NCBI GenBank assembly: GCA_965284645.1 | Contig: OZ260106.1 | Span: forward strand, 3,720,001 to 3,784,000 | Direction of reading: 5' to 3' | Source of the DNA: JAIBAJ01 sp965284645 | GTDB taxonomy: Bacteria; Bacteroidota; Bacteroidia; JAIBAJ01 | Length of the DNA stretch: 64,000 bases | Notes under the pieces: model-generated | Databases searched by the model: none | What the model saw: the letters and a program-made list of their open reading frames with translations, nothing else | Told to the model about the DNA's origin: nothing | Part shown: positions 1 to 8,380 of the stretch, piece by piece | Layout: every line of letters begins with the position of its first letter | How positions within the stretch are numbered: the first letter of the stretch is position 1 | Made by a program: the position numbers and the translations under genes

Positions 1-1
1 C

Positions 2-724
2 AGCACAGCCAATATTGCAGCAGCCCAGGCCAATTTGGATGTAGCTGAGGTGCGGATATGGAGGGCAACCCAAGAATTTGATCGAATCAGTAAATTGGTA
101 GCCCTTAAATCTGCAACCCAACAGCAACTCGATAATGCAAAAGCTGAAAAAGAATCGGCCGAGAAGCAAGCCAATGCAGCCAAAATGCAATTGGCAGCCT
201 CAAAAGATCAAGCCGGTGCATCCCAAAGCAATGTAAGCGGAGCCAGCAAACAAGTAAAAATGGCTGAAGTAGCTATCCTGCAGCGCCAAAGCGAATTGGA
301 TTTTGCCAAATTGCAACTTTCTTATGCCTTTGTTACCGCCCCTTGCAACGGCTTTGTGTCGAAGAAAAATATCCAACAAGGTCAATTGGTATCTGCTGGT
401 TCACCCCTATTTTCGATTGTAGACGATGCCAAACTTTGGATAACAGCCAATTTTAAAGAAACCCAAGTTCAAGGCATCAAGCCAGGACAACAGGTAAGCA
501 TTAAAGTAGATGCCTATCCGGATAAAACCTTTGAAGGTACCGTAGAATCTATCCAAGCTGCCACTGGTTCTAAGTTTTCGCTGATTCCGGCCGACAATGC
601 TACCGGCAATTTTGTGAAGGTAGTTCAACGGATTCCGGTGCGCATCGCCTTAAACGATGATAAAAACGATGAATTTGCCTTGCGTGCAGGAATGAATGTA
701 CAAGTAGCGGTAAAAACCAATTAA
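2..724 (+). CDS. HlyD/EmrA-family membrane fusion protein (5' truncated by window edge)
   Basis: This is the periplasmic adaptor of a tripartite efflux system, which links an inner-membrane pump to an outer-membrane channel. The frame is open from the first bases of the window, so the N-terminal membrane anchor lies outside. The visible part is an alanine/lysine/glutamine-rich coiled-coil hairpin (residues about 1-95), then a lipoyl/barrel region (FVTAPCNGFVSKKNIQQGQ) and a beta-barrel region with KPGQQVSIKVDAYP, typical of HlyD_D23/EmrA proteins. The stop is 2 bases before the ATG of the MFS pump, so the two are co-transcribed. The substrate cannot be read from sequence. Confidence 0.9.
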   Translation, partial: STANIAAAQANLDVAEVRIWRATQEFDRISKLVALKSATQQQLDNAKAEKESAEKQANAAKMQLAASKDQAGASQSNVSGASKQVKMAEVAILQRQSELDFAKLQLSYAFVTAPCNGFVSKKNIQQGQLVSAGSPLFSIVDDAKLWITANFKETQVQGIKPGQQVSIKVDAYPDKTFEGTVESIQAATGSKFSLIPADNATGNFVKVVQRIPVRIALNDDKNDEFALRAGMNVQVAVKTN

Positions 725-726
725 AC

Positions 727-2319
727 ATGGCCGAAGCAGCAATCCCCTTCGACCCCAATTCCATGATCGAATATGGGGCCAGGCGGGTGATTATCACCTT
801 AACCGTGATTCTATGCACCCTCCTCGAAATCATTGATACCACCATCGTCAATGTGGCCACCAATACCTTGATGGGTAGTTTGGGTGCTACCATTTCCGAA
901 GTAAGTTGGGTTATCGCCGCTTATGCCATTGCCAATGTTATCGTGGTACCGATGAGCAGTTGGCTATCCTCCCAATTTGGTCGAAAAAACTACTTCGCCG
1001 TTTCCATAGGCTTGTTCACCTTCGCATCCTTTATGTGTGGCCAAAGCGACAGCATCTGGACTTTGGTATTTTGGCGATTTGTACAAGGCATTGGTGGTGG
1101 AGCCTTGTTGGCAACCTCCCAGTCCATCTTGGTTGAAATTTATCCAAAGGAGAAAATTGGTATCGCCATGGCTATGTTTGGCATGGGTGTCATTATGGGT
1201 CCGACTTTAGGTCCTGTGGTGGGCGGCTATTTAGTCGACAATTACGACTGGCCGGTTATTTTCTTGGTTAACGTACCCTTGGGAATTATCGCGTTCTTTT
1301 TAACCTTACAATTTATCCGCGACAATCCGAAGCAGGCCAAACCCAGTGGGAACATCGATTGGCTAGGTATGTTTTTACTTATTGTGGGCATAGGTTCCCT
1401 GCAATTGGTTTTAGAACAAGGCGAACGAGAAGATTGGTTTGATTCCACCTACATCACCACCTTCTTTTTCATGGCAATTTTCGGAATTATCTTCTTCATA
1501 ATCAGAGAACTTACCGCCGAGAATCCCATTGTAGATCTCAGCATCCTCAAAAAAGGCAATGTTGGCATTGGTGCCATTTTAAACTTCGTTATGGGATTTA
1601 CCCTATTCGGAACCGTTTTCATCATTCCACTTTTTGTGCAGCGATTTCTTGGTTTTACAGCCACTGCCACGGGGTTTATGTTCATGCCCGGAGCCATCAT
1701 GAGTGGCATGTGTATGCCCTTGATTGGAAAATTATTGCAAGGCGGATTCAATCCCAAACGCTTAATTGTTGTGGGCTTTTCCCTTACCACCATTTTCGTA
1801 TTTTGGTGTTCTTTGATTTTGACAGGCAATACCGGAATCGATAATTTCTTTTGGCCTTTAATCGTGCGCGGCATCGGTATGGGCTTTTTGTTTGTTCCGT
1901 TATCCAATTTAACCCTTTCCGGACTCGATTCAGTTGGGGTAGCCCAAGCCAGCGGACTCACCAACATGGTAAGACAGATCGGAGGTTCGATTAGTGTGGC
2001 TTTGATAGGTTTGTTGAACGAAAGACTTGGAGCCCAGCATAAAGCCGATTTGATGGTCAATATAAGTGAGTATAACCCCAATTTCAACGAAAGGATGAAT
2101 TTGCTCACCCAAAACTTTCTTCGTCTAGGAAACGGGTTAGAAAAAGCCAAACAGCAGGCCATGTATTTTATTGAAGCATCGGTTACCAAGCAATCCTTGA
2201 TTTTAACCTACATCGATATCTTCCAATTTATGGCCGTATTCGTGCTTTGTTGCATTCCACTGGTTTTCATTGCCCGCACTTACAAAGGCGCAGGACCTGG
2301 ACCTGGAGCAGCCCATTGA
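727..2319 (+). CDS. MFS drug efflux transporter, DHA2 (EmrB/QacA) family
   Basis: This is an inner-membrane proton-coupled exporter of about 530 residues with some 14 hydrophobic segments, the size and topology of the DHA2 family. Family signatures visible are LLEIIDTTIVNVA in TM1, SWLSSQFGRKNYF (motif A type) in the TM2-3 loop, and RFVQGIGGGALLATSQS followed by GMGVIMGPTLGPVVGGYL (motif C, typical of antiporters). It starts 2 bases after the HlyD-like adaptor gene, so the pair forms an EmrAB-type pump. A TolC-like partner is not in the window. The protein ends in a glycine/proline-rich tail. Specificity is unknown. Confidence 0.93.
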   Translation: MAEAAIPFDPNSMIEYGARRVIITLTVILCTLLEIIDTTIVNVATNTLMGSLGATISEVSWVIAAYAIANVIVVPMSSWLSSQFGRKNYFAVSIGLFTFASFMCGQSDSIWTLVFWRFVQGIGGGALLATSQSILVEIYPKEKIGIAMAMFGMGVIMGPTLGPVVGGYLVDNYDWPVIFLVNVPLGIIAFFLTLQFIRDNPKQAKPSGNIDWLGMFLLIVGIGSLQLVLEQGEREDWFDSTYITTFFFMAIFGIIFFIIRELTAENPIVDLSILKKGNVGIGAILNFVMGFTLFGTVFIIPLFVQRFLGFTATATGFMFMPGAIMSGMCMPLIGKLLQGGFNPKRLIVVGFSLTTIFVFWCSLILTGNTGIDNFFWPLIVRGIGMGFLFVPLSNLTLSGLDSVGVAQASGLTNMVRQIGGSISVALIGLLNERLGAQHKADLMVNISEYNPNFNERMNLLTQNFLRLGNGLEKAKQQAMYFIEASVTKQSLILTYIDIFQFMAVFVLCCIPLVFIARTYKGAGPGPGAAH

Positions 2320-2401
2320 TGGTTTTGGTTTGAAAGGATACGAAACTGAGCAGATAATTGGAATATAGCCTTCATTTTTGCTGATAAGAAAGGGATTTTT
2401 T

Positions 2402-2618
2402 GGCGGGTCCCATTTGCCTAAACCAGCGACATTCTATATAAACAGTAGTAAAGGCAAATGGTCGGGCTTTCGGCTGTAGTCCTCGATCTGCGCCCTGTCC
2501 TGCCGTAGAGCAGCTTCGATTGAGTTGAGGTGAAATTAAGGCTTGCTTTAGGGCAGTGGTTAAACGGCAGGACAGGGCGCATCTCTGTGGGCTACTTGCC
2601 TCTATCCCTACCCGGACC
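2402..2618 (+). repeat. R1 structured GC-rich repeat, copy 1
   Basis: First of ten copies of an intergenic element. Order: GGCGGGTCC, outer hairpin CATTTGCCT/AGGCAAATG (2411-2419 and 2452-2460), GTCGGGCTTTCGGC, the covarying stem GTAGTCC/GGGCTAC, and the 3' block CTCTATCCCTACCCGG. This is the longest copy: its variable internal hairpin has a perfect 16-bp stem (2490-2505 with 2565-2580). It lies 3' of the efflux operon. Confidence 0.85.
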
Positions 2619-2816
2619 GAAAACTGGGCCTTTGGAGCATTAAATTAGCAGTTGTGGAGGAACCAAAAAGTATCAATTGAACTTTCAAACAAAACAAGCC
2701 AGATTAGCTATTGGGAAGGTTAAACTCCAATCCAAGTACAAACCTGTTCCGTTGCTGGTTGTTCATTTTATTTTGATGGGGATGATTGGGATGAAAGGTT
2801 TTTTCGTTTTTTTTTA

Positions 2817-2985
2817 TGACGGTTTAACCCAAATTAATCAATAGGAGGATTTATTAATCCGAACTACTTGATTTAGTTGGGTTTACCCCGATTTGGCAGT
2901 TGTTATCAATTTGGCCATACAAATTGATTTACAACTGGTTAATCGTTTATGCATTTCTAATGCGTAATCTGGGTTTAAACCGTCA
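2817..2985 (+). repeat. R2 MITE-like element, copy 1 (intact terminal inverted repeats)
   Basis: A 169-bp AT-rich element bounded by TGACGGTTTAACCC on the left and GGGTTTAAACCGTCA on the right, which are inverted repeats. Bases 2831-2894 are a 64-nt core found without a mismatch at 22743-22806. The right half folds as a long hairpin (CAGTTGT...ACAACTG, about 2897-2936) and a small one (GCATT/AATGC). No reading frame. It lies just upstream of the ccmB promoter, so it could affect that promoter or act as a terminator. Confidence 0.8.
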
Positions 2986-3055
2986 ATAAAAAAGGGGCAA
3001 ATTCCAAAATTTCATTCCACTTTCTGTCCCCTAAGCATTTTATCCCTTTTAAGCC

Positions 3056-3063
3056 TATTTTTG
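3056..3063 (+). promoter_or_regulatory. Bacteroidota -7 promoter element for ccm genes
   Basis: TATTTTTG matches TAnnTTTG and lies 10 bases before the ccmB ATG, implying a very short leader. The -33 element is not clear. Confidence 0.5.
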
Positions 3064-3073
3064 CATCCGAAAC

Positions 3074-3736
3074 ATGTCCATCCTTTCCTCTATTCGAACC
3101 CAACTTGATCTGGAGCTCAGGCTCGAAGCGAGGAACAAGTTTTCGCTGTATGCCATTCTCCTGTACGTTTCAGGAACAGTTTTTATTTGTTACCTCTCTT
3201 TTTTAGGCAGTTTAAATCCTGCCACCTGGAATGCATTGTTTTGGATAATCCTCCTGTTTAGTGCCATCCAAGCCTCTTCCAAATCCTTTTTGAATCAAAG
3301 TAGAGGAAATTTCATCTACCAATATTCCCAAATTTCACCCCAAGCCCTGATTATTGCCAAAACTCTTTATAATATCGGTTTGATGCTATTGGTTGCTTTT
3401 TCGGGTTTATTATTCTTTACCTTGTTTCTCAGCAACCCTGTTCAAGATCACCTACTTTATTTGATTTCAATCCTGTTGGGTAGCATGGGTTTTGCTTCCA
3501 TTTTAAGTATGGTTTCGGCCATCGCTTCACGTTCGGGCAATAACCTCGGACTTATGTCTGTTTTGAGTTTCCCTTTGCTATTGCCGCTTTTGCTTACCTG
3601 CATTCGACTTTCAAAAAATGCGATGGACGGTTTAGACTGGTCAGTTTCCTATAAATTTTTAATCGTATTATTGGCTTTGAATACGATTACTTGGGTGCTA
3701 TCCTATTTGCTTTTTCCTTACCTTTGGCGCGAATAA
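3074..3736 (+). CDS. ccmB: Heme exporter protein CcmB
   Basis: Membrane subunit of the CcmABCD complex in system I cytochrome c maturation. The 220-residue protein has six hydrophobic segments and the CcmB pattern of an N-terminal LELRLEARNKFSL, FSAIQASSKSFLNQSRGNF in the cytoplasmic loop, and QISPQALIIAKTLYNIGLM. Its length is normal for CcmB. It opens the cluster ccmB-C-D-E. The ATPase CcmA is not adjacent and must lie elsewhere. The ATG lies just after a TAnnTTTG promoter element. Confidence 0.93.
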   Translation: MSILSSIRTQLDLELRLEARNKFSLYAILLYVSGTVFICYLSFLGSLNPATWNALFWIILLFSAIQASSKSFLNQSRGNFIYQYSQISPQALIIAKTLYNIGLMLLVAFSGLLFFTLFLSNPVQDHLLYLISILLGSMGFASILSMVSAIASRSGNNLGLMSVLSFPLLLPLLLTCIRLSKNAMDGLDWSVSYKFLIVLLALNTITWVLSYLLFPYLWRE

Positions 3737-3779
3737 TTTTTGGGAAAGAATCCTTAATTTCTCTACCAAAATCAACGGA

Positions 3780-4505
3780 ATGAGCTTTATTTCAAACATC
3801 AAGAAAATTTCAAAACCTGCCGAAAAAACCATTCTTGGTCTGGTTTGGTGGAAATGGCTGACCATTTTCCTCCTCTTCTACAGTGTTGTTCAAGGTTTTT
3901 TAGGTCCTGTGCCTGCCTTACCTATTCTTCATGAAACCATCCGAAACCTGTACTTCCATGTAACTATGTGGTTTGCGATGATGATACTGTTAACAGCAGC
4001 CTTGGTTTTCAGTATTCTTTATTTGGCCAATTCAAACCCCAAAAACGATATTTATGCCTCAGAGGCGGTTAATGTGGGGCTTTTGTTTGGCACCTTAGGT
4101 TTGGTTACCGGAAGTATTTGGGCCAAATTTACTTGGGGTGCTTATTGGGTAAACGATGCCAAACTAAATGGGGCTGCCATTGGTATGTTAGTTTATTTGG
4201 CTTATGCCATTTTGCGCAACTCCATGGACGAAGAACAAAAAAGAGCCAGAATCTCAGCTGTTTACAACATTTTGGCCTATACCATGTTCATGGTTTTCAT
4301 CATGGTGATGCCCCGCCTTGTCGACAGTTTACATCCCGGCAATGGTGGAAATCCCGGGTTTGGTAAGTATGATCTCGATAGCAATATGCGCATGGTTTTT
4401 TATCCGGCTGTTATCGGTTTTACACTTTTAGGCGTGTGGATTCTACAAATCTTAGTCCGTATTCGATTTTATAAACAAAAGCAATTAATCAAGAATTTCA
4501 AATGA
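3780..4505 (+). CDS. ccmC: Heme-handling cytochrome c biogenesis protein CcmC
   Basis: Inner-membrane heme-handling protein that loads heme on CcmE. The 241-residue protein has six predicted membrane segments. It carries the tryptophan-rich periplasmic signature in the form SIWAKFTWGAYWVNDAKLN and the flanking conserved histidine in NLYFHVTMWFAMM. It lies 43 bases after ccmB, and its stop overlaps the start of the next gene (ATGA arrangement), so the genes are translationally coupled. It is the short CcmC form rather than the long CcmF form. Confidence 0.93.
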   Translation: MSFISNIKKISKPAEKTILGLVWWKWLTIFLLFYSVVQGFLGPVPALPILHETIRNLYFHVTMWFAMMILLTAALVFSILYLANSNPKNDIYASEAVNVGLLFGTLGLVTGSIWAKFTWGAYWVNDAKLNGAAIGMLVYLAYAILRNSMDEEQKRARISAVYNILAYTMFMVFIMVMPRLVDSLHPGNGGNPGFGKYDLDSNMRMVFYPAVIGFTLLGVWILQILVRIRFYKQKQLIKNFK

Positions 4506-4819
4506 AGCGGCAATCCCTTCTATCCCTCTCTCTTATTGGCTTATTTTGTGCAATCTTCGCTACCTTTCCAGCTTGGGCAGATACCATTACAAAGGTTGAC
4601 ACCATCAACTATGGCGACAGTATGGTAATTGAAAAAAGTGTAGCTATATCTGATACTTTAAATATTCAGACCGACCAAGTTGAAATGGCAACTGGTTTGC
4701 GCAGCGATGGTAAAATCTATGTAGTAATTTTGGTTTTGAGCATTGTGCTGGCCGGACTTTTCTTTTTCCTAATTTCTATTGACCGACGTTTAAAAAACCT
4801 TGAAAAAGGTGATCATTAA
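4502..4819 (+). CDS. CcmD-family protein
   Basis: A 105-residue protein with an N-terminal signal peptide (hydrophobic stretch ending FPAWA), a short periplasmic region, one transmembrane helix near the C-terminus (YVVILVLSIVLAGLFFFLI) and a short charged tail DRRLKNLEKGDH. The single helix with a basic tail is the CcmD arrangement. Bacteroidota CcmD-like proteins are longer than the proteobacterial one. It overlaps the end of ccmC by 4 bases and sits 8 bases before ccmE, which supports the call more strongly than the sequence itself. Confidence 0.75.
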   Translation: MKRQSLLSLSLIGLFCAIFATFPAWADTITKVDTINYGDSMVIEKSVAISDTLNIQTDQVEMATGLRSDGKIYVVILVLSIVLAGLFFFLISIDRRLKNLEKGDH

Positions 4820-4827
4820 GAACTACT

Positions 4828-5238
4828 ATGAAAACGACACATATCCTTGGAATTATCGTTATTGCTATCGCCATCGGTGCGATTTTATACACCTTGGGCG
4901 ACAGTAGCACCTATGCCAATTTTACCGTTGCGGCCAACAATGCAGGAAAAGAATACCATGTGGTGGGTAAATTGGAAAAAAGCAAACCTTTTGAATACAA
5001 TCCACAGGTCAATGCGAATTTGTTTACCTTTTTCATGATCGACAACAATGGTTTAGAAAGAAAAGTGATGTTTAATGGAAGTAAACCTCAGGATTTTGAA
5101 AAATCGGAACAAATTGTGGTCGTTGGAAAAATGCTGGAGAATGGTGATTTTGCTTGCTCAAAAATTTTGATGAAGTGTCCGAGCAAGTACAATGACCCAA
5201 ACAGCAAGGAAATGAAGGAATTTAACGCCACAAGCTAA
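4828..5238 (+). CDS. ccmE: Cytochrome c maturation heme chaperone CcmE (CxxxY variant)
   Basis: Periplasmic heme chaperone that carries heme from CcmC to apocytochromes. The 136-residue protein has an N-terminal membrane anchor (IIVIAIAIGAILYTL) and an OB-fold with KEYHVVGKLEKS and the strand QIVVVGKM. The heme-binding motif, usually HxxxY in Proteobacteria, is here CPSKY (CxxxY) in ILMKCPSKYND, so cysteine replaces the heme-linking histidine. This variant is known from other lineages and is a real difference in chemistry. It lies 8 bases after the CcmD-like gene and 4 before the PRTase gene. Confidence 0.92.
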   Translation: MKTTHILGIIVIAIAIGAILYTLGDSSTYANFTVAANNAGKEYHVVGKLEKSKPFEYNPQVNANLFTFFMIDNNGLERKVMFNGSKPQDFEKSEQIVVVGKMLENGDFACSKILMKCPSKYNDPNSKEMKEFNATS

Positions 5239-5242
5239 ATTC

Positions 5243-5749
5243 ATGGAAGACCGGATTCAAATTCTCGACAATGGAAAAATTCAGCTTAAAACAAGCCGGA
5301 TAGCTCGTCATATTTTAGAAGATTTTTACCTTGAAAATGAAATAGTATTGGTAGGAATCAAAGGAAGTGGATTTGAATTTGCTAAACGTATTGCGGATGA
5401 ACTGCGTATTGTAAGTCCGGCAACCAGTGTTTTGCTAGGCGAGGTTTACATCGACAAAAAAAATCCTTCCTTACCAACTACTCATTCCGATATTAGCTCG
5501 GAAGTGGCAGCCAATAAAGTGGTAGTGGTAGTTGACGACGTTTTGAATACAGGTAAAACTTTGATTTATGGGGTTACCTACTTTTTAGGATTCCAACCTA
5601 AATGTATCAAAACCGCGGTGTTGGTAGATCGCAGCCACAATGATTTCCCAATCAAGGCTGACTATATTGGCTTTCCCATGGCAACAACCTTGCTGGAGCA
5701 TGTAAAAGTGGAATTTGGAGAAAAGGGAGCAGAGGCGTTTTTGGAATAA
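5243..5749 (+). CDS. Phosphoribosyltransferase-family protein (PyrR-like)
   Basis: A 168-residue type I PRTase domain. The PRPP-binding motif is clear: VVVVVDDVLNTGKTL (two acidic residues followed by TGKT). The preceding GIKGSGFEFAKRIADEL matches the PRTase N-terminal loop. Size and layout resemble PyrR or hypoxanthine/uracil PRTases, but the substrate base cannot be assigned. It begins 4 bases after ccmE and so is probably co-transcribed with the heme genes, although a functional link is not evident. Confidence 0.85.
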   Translation: MEDRIQILDNGKIQLKTSRIARHILEDFYLENEIVLVGIKGSGFEFAKRIADELRIVSPATSVLLGEVYIDKKNPSLPTTHSDISSEVAANKVVVVVDDVLNTGKTLIYGVTYFLGFQPKCIKTAVLVDRSHNDFPIKADYIGFPMATTLLEHVKVEFGEKGAEAFLE

Positions 5750-5847
5750 TATTTATTTCCATTCGAATTAGAATTCGTTCGAGTTTAAATACTACTTTCA
5801 TCTACCCTTCTCATTATTTATTCTAATCTTTTCTATTCATTCCCGAT

Positions 5848-5855
5848 TACTTTTG
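5848..5855 (+). promoter_or_regulatory. -7 promoter element upstream of the RetSat-like gene
   Basis: TACTTTTG fits TAnnTTTG and lies 16 bases before the ATG at 5872. Confidence 0.5.
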
Positions 5856-5871
5856 TACAAACCCCTTCACC

Positions 5872-7485
5872 ATGTTTAAACCGAAATCCTACAAACGTTA
5901 TAAACCAGAAACGAACTTCGATGTAATTATTATCGGTTCGGGAATCGGAGGAATGGCTGCGGGTTCCTTACTTGCCCAGGATGGCTACAAAGTGTTGATG
6001 CTGGAACAACATTATACAGCCGGAGGATTTACGCACATGTTTAAACGAGGGGATTGGGAATGGGATGTAGGACTCCATTATATAGGAGAAGTAAACCGTC
6101 CTCAAAGCTTCTTGAAAATCCTTTTTGATTCGGTTTCAGACGGTAGTTTGGCTTGGGAAGAAATGAGTGATGTGTACGATAAAATAATTATTGCTGGCCG
6201 CCAATTCAATTTTCCAAAAGGAACGAACAACTTTAAAGACTACCTCAAGAAAGAATTTCCGGGCGAAGAAAAGGCCATCGACGAATATATTAAGCTGGTG
6301 TACAAAGTGGCCAATTCGGCATTGTTCTATTTTATGGACAAAACCTTAAGCCCTTTCTTGTCCAATACTATCGGGTATTTTTTGCGACGAAACTTTTTAA
6401 AGTATAGCGACAAAACCACCCTTGAAATACTTCAATCACTCACCAAAAACAAGGAATTGATCGGGGTTCTAACCGCTCAGTTTGGCGATTATGGCTGTCC
6501 GCCGGGAAAAAGCAGTTTTGCCATTCACGCTATGGTGGTAAAGCATTATTTGGGCGGAGGCGCTTATCCTGTTGGAGGGGCAAAAAACATAGCTAATTCC
6601 ATTCTACCCTTGCTTACCCAAGCCGGAGGTGAAGTATTGGTAAATGCTCAGGTTAAGGAAATTGTTGTGGAAAACGGCACTGCCACAGGCGTAAAAATGG
6701 AAGATGGCCACATATTCAAAGCATCCAAAATAATCAGTAATGCCGGGGCCTACCTAACCTACAAAAGGTTGTTACCACCCCAGTTTGCCATGGAAGCGGG
6801 TGTACCAGGAGCCATTCCCAACTCTCCTTCCCATGTATGCCTTTACATTGGTGTAGAAGAAGATATTGACCCTTATTTGGATGGAAATGCTAATTTCTGG
6901 ATTTACCCAAGTCCAGACCATGATGCTACCCAAGAAAAATTCAATAAAGACAGGCATTCCGAATTCCCGGTTGTGTATATTTCCTTTCCATCATCGAAAG
7001 ATCCGGAATGGAAAAAGAATCATCCCAACAAAAGCACCATTGAAATCATTACGGTGGCGCCATTCGAATGGTTTGCCCAATGGGATAAAGAACGATGGAA
7101 GCACCGTGGAGCCGAATATGAAGCATTGAAAGAAGAATTTAGCCAAAGATTGCTACAACATCTTTACCAAGTGGTTCCCCAATTGAAAGGAAAAATTGCC
7201 TTTTACGAACTTTCCACACCCTTATCCACCAAGCTATTTGCCAATTATGAATTTGGCGAAATCTATGGTTTGGATCATACCCCAGCGCGGTTTAGAATGA
7301 AAAACCTTCGCCCCAAAACACCTGTTAAAAATCTCTATCTTACAGGACAAGATGTCGTTTCAGTTGGTATTGGAGGAGCATTGATTGCAGGGGCATTGAC
7401 AGCCCAAGTAGTTAGTGGAAAAAACTTGATGAGTAAAATAGGCAAAAGGAAAAAAGAAATCAAAGCAGCCATTACCCAGCCATAG
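5872..7485 (+). CDS. FAD-dependent oxidoreductase, retinol saturase / phytoene desaturase family
   Basis: A 537-residue flavoprotein. The Rossmann dinucleotide motif is at residues about 18-31 (VIIIGSGIGGMAAG), followed by LMLEQHYTAGGFTHMF and WDVGLHYIG, the form seen in all-trans-retinol 13,14-reductases and CrtI-like carotenoid enzymes. The C-terminal FAD-binding segment NLYLTGQDVVSVGIGGALIAG is intact. It has its own promoter element and no neighbouring carotenoid genes, so the substrate (a carotenoid, retinoid or other polyene/lipid) is open. Length is usual for the family. Confidence 0.88.
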   Translation: MFKPKSYKRYKPETNFDVIIIGSGIGGMAAGSLLAQDGYKVLMLEQHYTAGGFTHMFKRGDWEWDVGLHYIGEVNRPQSFLKILFDSVSDGSLAWEEMSDVYDKIIIAGRQFNFPKGTNNFKDYLKKEFPGEEKAIDEYIKLVYKVANSALFYFMDKTLSPFLSNTIGYFLRRNFLKYSDKTTLEILQSLTKNKELIGVLTAQFGDYGCPPGKSSFAIHAMVVKHYLGGGAYPVGGAKNIANSILPLLTQAGGEVLVNAQVKEIVVENGTATGVKMEDGHIFKASKIISNAGAYLTYKRLLPPQFAMEAGVPGAIPNSPSHVCLYIGVEEDIDPYLDGNANFWIYPSPDHDATQEKFNKDRHSEFPVVYISFPSSKDPEWKKNHPNKSTIEIITVAPFEWFAQWDKERWKHRGAEYEALKEEFSQRLLQHLYQVVPQLKGKIAFYELSTPLSTKLFANYEFGEIYGLDHTPARFRMKNLRPKTPVKNLYLTGQDVVSVGIGGALIAGALTAQVVSGKNLMSKIGKRKKEIKAAITQP

Positions 7486-7658
7486 ACTTGGAAAAGGGTT
7501 TTGTGCCTTCTATTTTTATAAAATTGTTTCTAGGGTTTCCATCCTGTAAGCGCTTGTTTTAATTCTTCGTTTCTTTTGGGTTTTAGGTTTTTGCATTCCA
7601 TCACAAATGCCAAGGCGAAATACTCCAGGAAAAACCTAAGCAACTGATTATACGGTGG

Positions 7659-7806
7659 GGTTCGGGCAAGGATAGAGGCAGTGTAGCCCACAGGTATGCG
7701 GAGGCACGGAGCATACCGAGGACTACCGCCGAAAGCCTGACCCGTCCGCCCCTTTGCCAAGGTTTATTCAACGGTAAAAGGTATTTGGGCGGACGGGGGC
7801 CCGCCA
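7659..7806 (-). repeat. R1 structured GC-rich repeat, copy 2
   Basis: Reverse-orientation copy in the 373-base gap between convergent genes. In its own orientation: GGCGGGCCC, perfect outer stem CCGTCCGCCC/GGGCGGACGG, GTCAGGCTTTCGGCG, covarying stem GTAGTCC/GGGCTAC, then CCTCTATCCTTGCCCG. The inner variable hairpin uses GGTATGC/GCATACC. Nothing else is recognised in this gap. Confidence 0.85.
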
Positions 7807-7858
7807 AATCAAAAAAAAAACTAAAAATCGTTTTCCTTCAAGCAAATGGAAGCTAGAA

Positions 7859-8380
7859 CTAGAGCTTTTTCAGCATGCGGTAATCGAAAACCAAGGTTCC
7901 ATTTCCAAAATCACGTTCAAGGGTTTCGACAATTTCAAATCCATTGCGCTCGTAAAAGGCGATGGAAGAAAGGTTTTGCCGATTCACAAACAATTCCATA
8001 CTGTTGTGGCCTATTTCAGACGTTTTAGCCAAGGCAAAATTCAGCGCTAGTTGTCCCATTCCTTTGCCCCTGGCGGCTGACAACAGATACAATTTACTCA
8101 GAAGGGCCGTTTCGGATTGAAACTGAAGGGCCAGATACCCTTGAATTTGGCCATCGAAGGACAACAAATAGTACAAAAAGCCCTGTTGTAGCTGCTTCTG
8201 AAGTGAGGCTACAGTTTGATAATTTTCAATAAAATAGTTCAAATGGTACAAGGGGACGTAAGCGCCATAAACCTCTGGAATAATTTCGCGCGCCATGTTT
8301 TCGATAGCCTGCAAATCGGCCTCGGAAATAGCCTCGGAAATAGAAAACCTAGGGAAAGAATTATTGGAGTTTGAATTCAT
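7859..8380 (-). CDS. GNAT-family N-acetyltransferase
   Basis: A 173-residue acetyltransferase of the Gcn5-related fold. The acetyl-CoA binding motif A is visible as LYLLSAARGKGMGQLALNFA (Q/RxxGxG/A pattern), followed by NRQNLSSIAFYERNGFEIVE, the usual motif B with the NxxAxxFYxxxGF core. The acceptor substrate is unknown. It begins at the base next to the stop of the GDPD gene, so it is the last gene of a cyclophilin-GDPD-GNAT operon. Confidence 0.88.
   Translation of the reverse strand: MNSNSNNSFPRFSISEAISEADLQAIENMAREIIPEVYGAYVPLYHLNYFIENYQTVASLQKQLQQGFLYYLLSFDGQIQGYLALQFQSETALLSKLYLLSAARGKGMGQLALNFALAKTSEIGHNSMELFVNRQNLSSIAFYERNGFEIVETLERDFGNGTLVFDYRMLKKL

Noticed and set aside
1449..2189. 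246-residue reverse-strand frame inside the MFS gene
   Set aside because: It shadows the clear EmrB-type gene, has low-complexity membrane complement composition and no domain.
7530..7807. Two reverse-strand frames of 68-76 residues near R1 copy 2
   Set aside because: They lie over the R1 repeat; similar frames appear at other R1 copies because of its GC-rich sequence.
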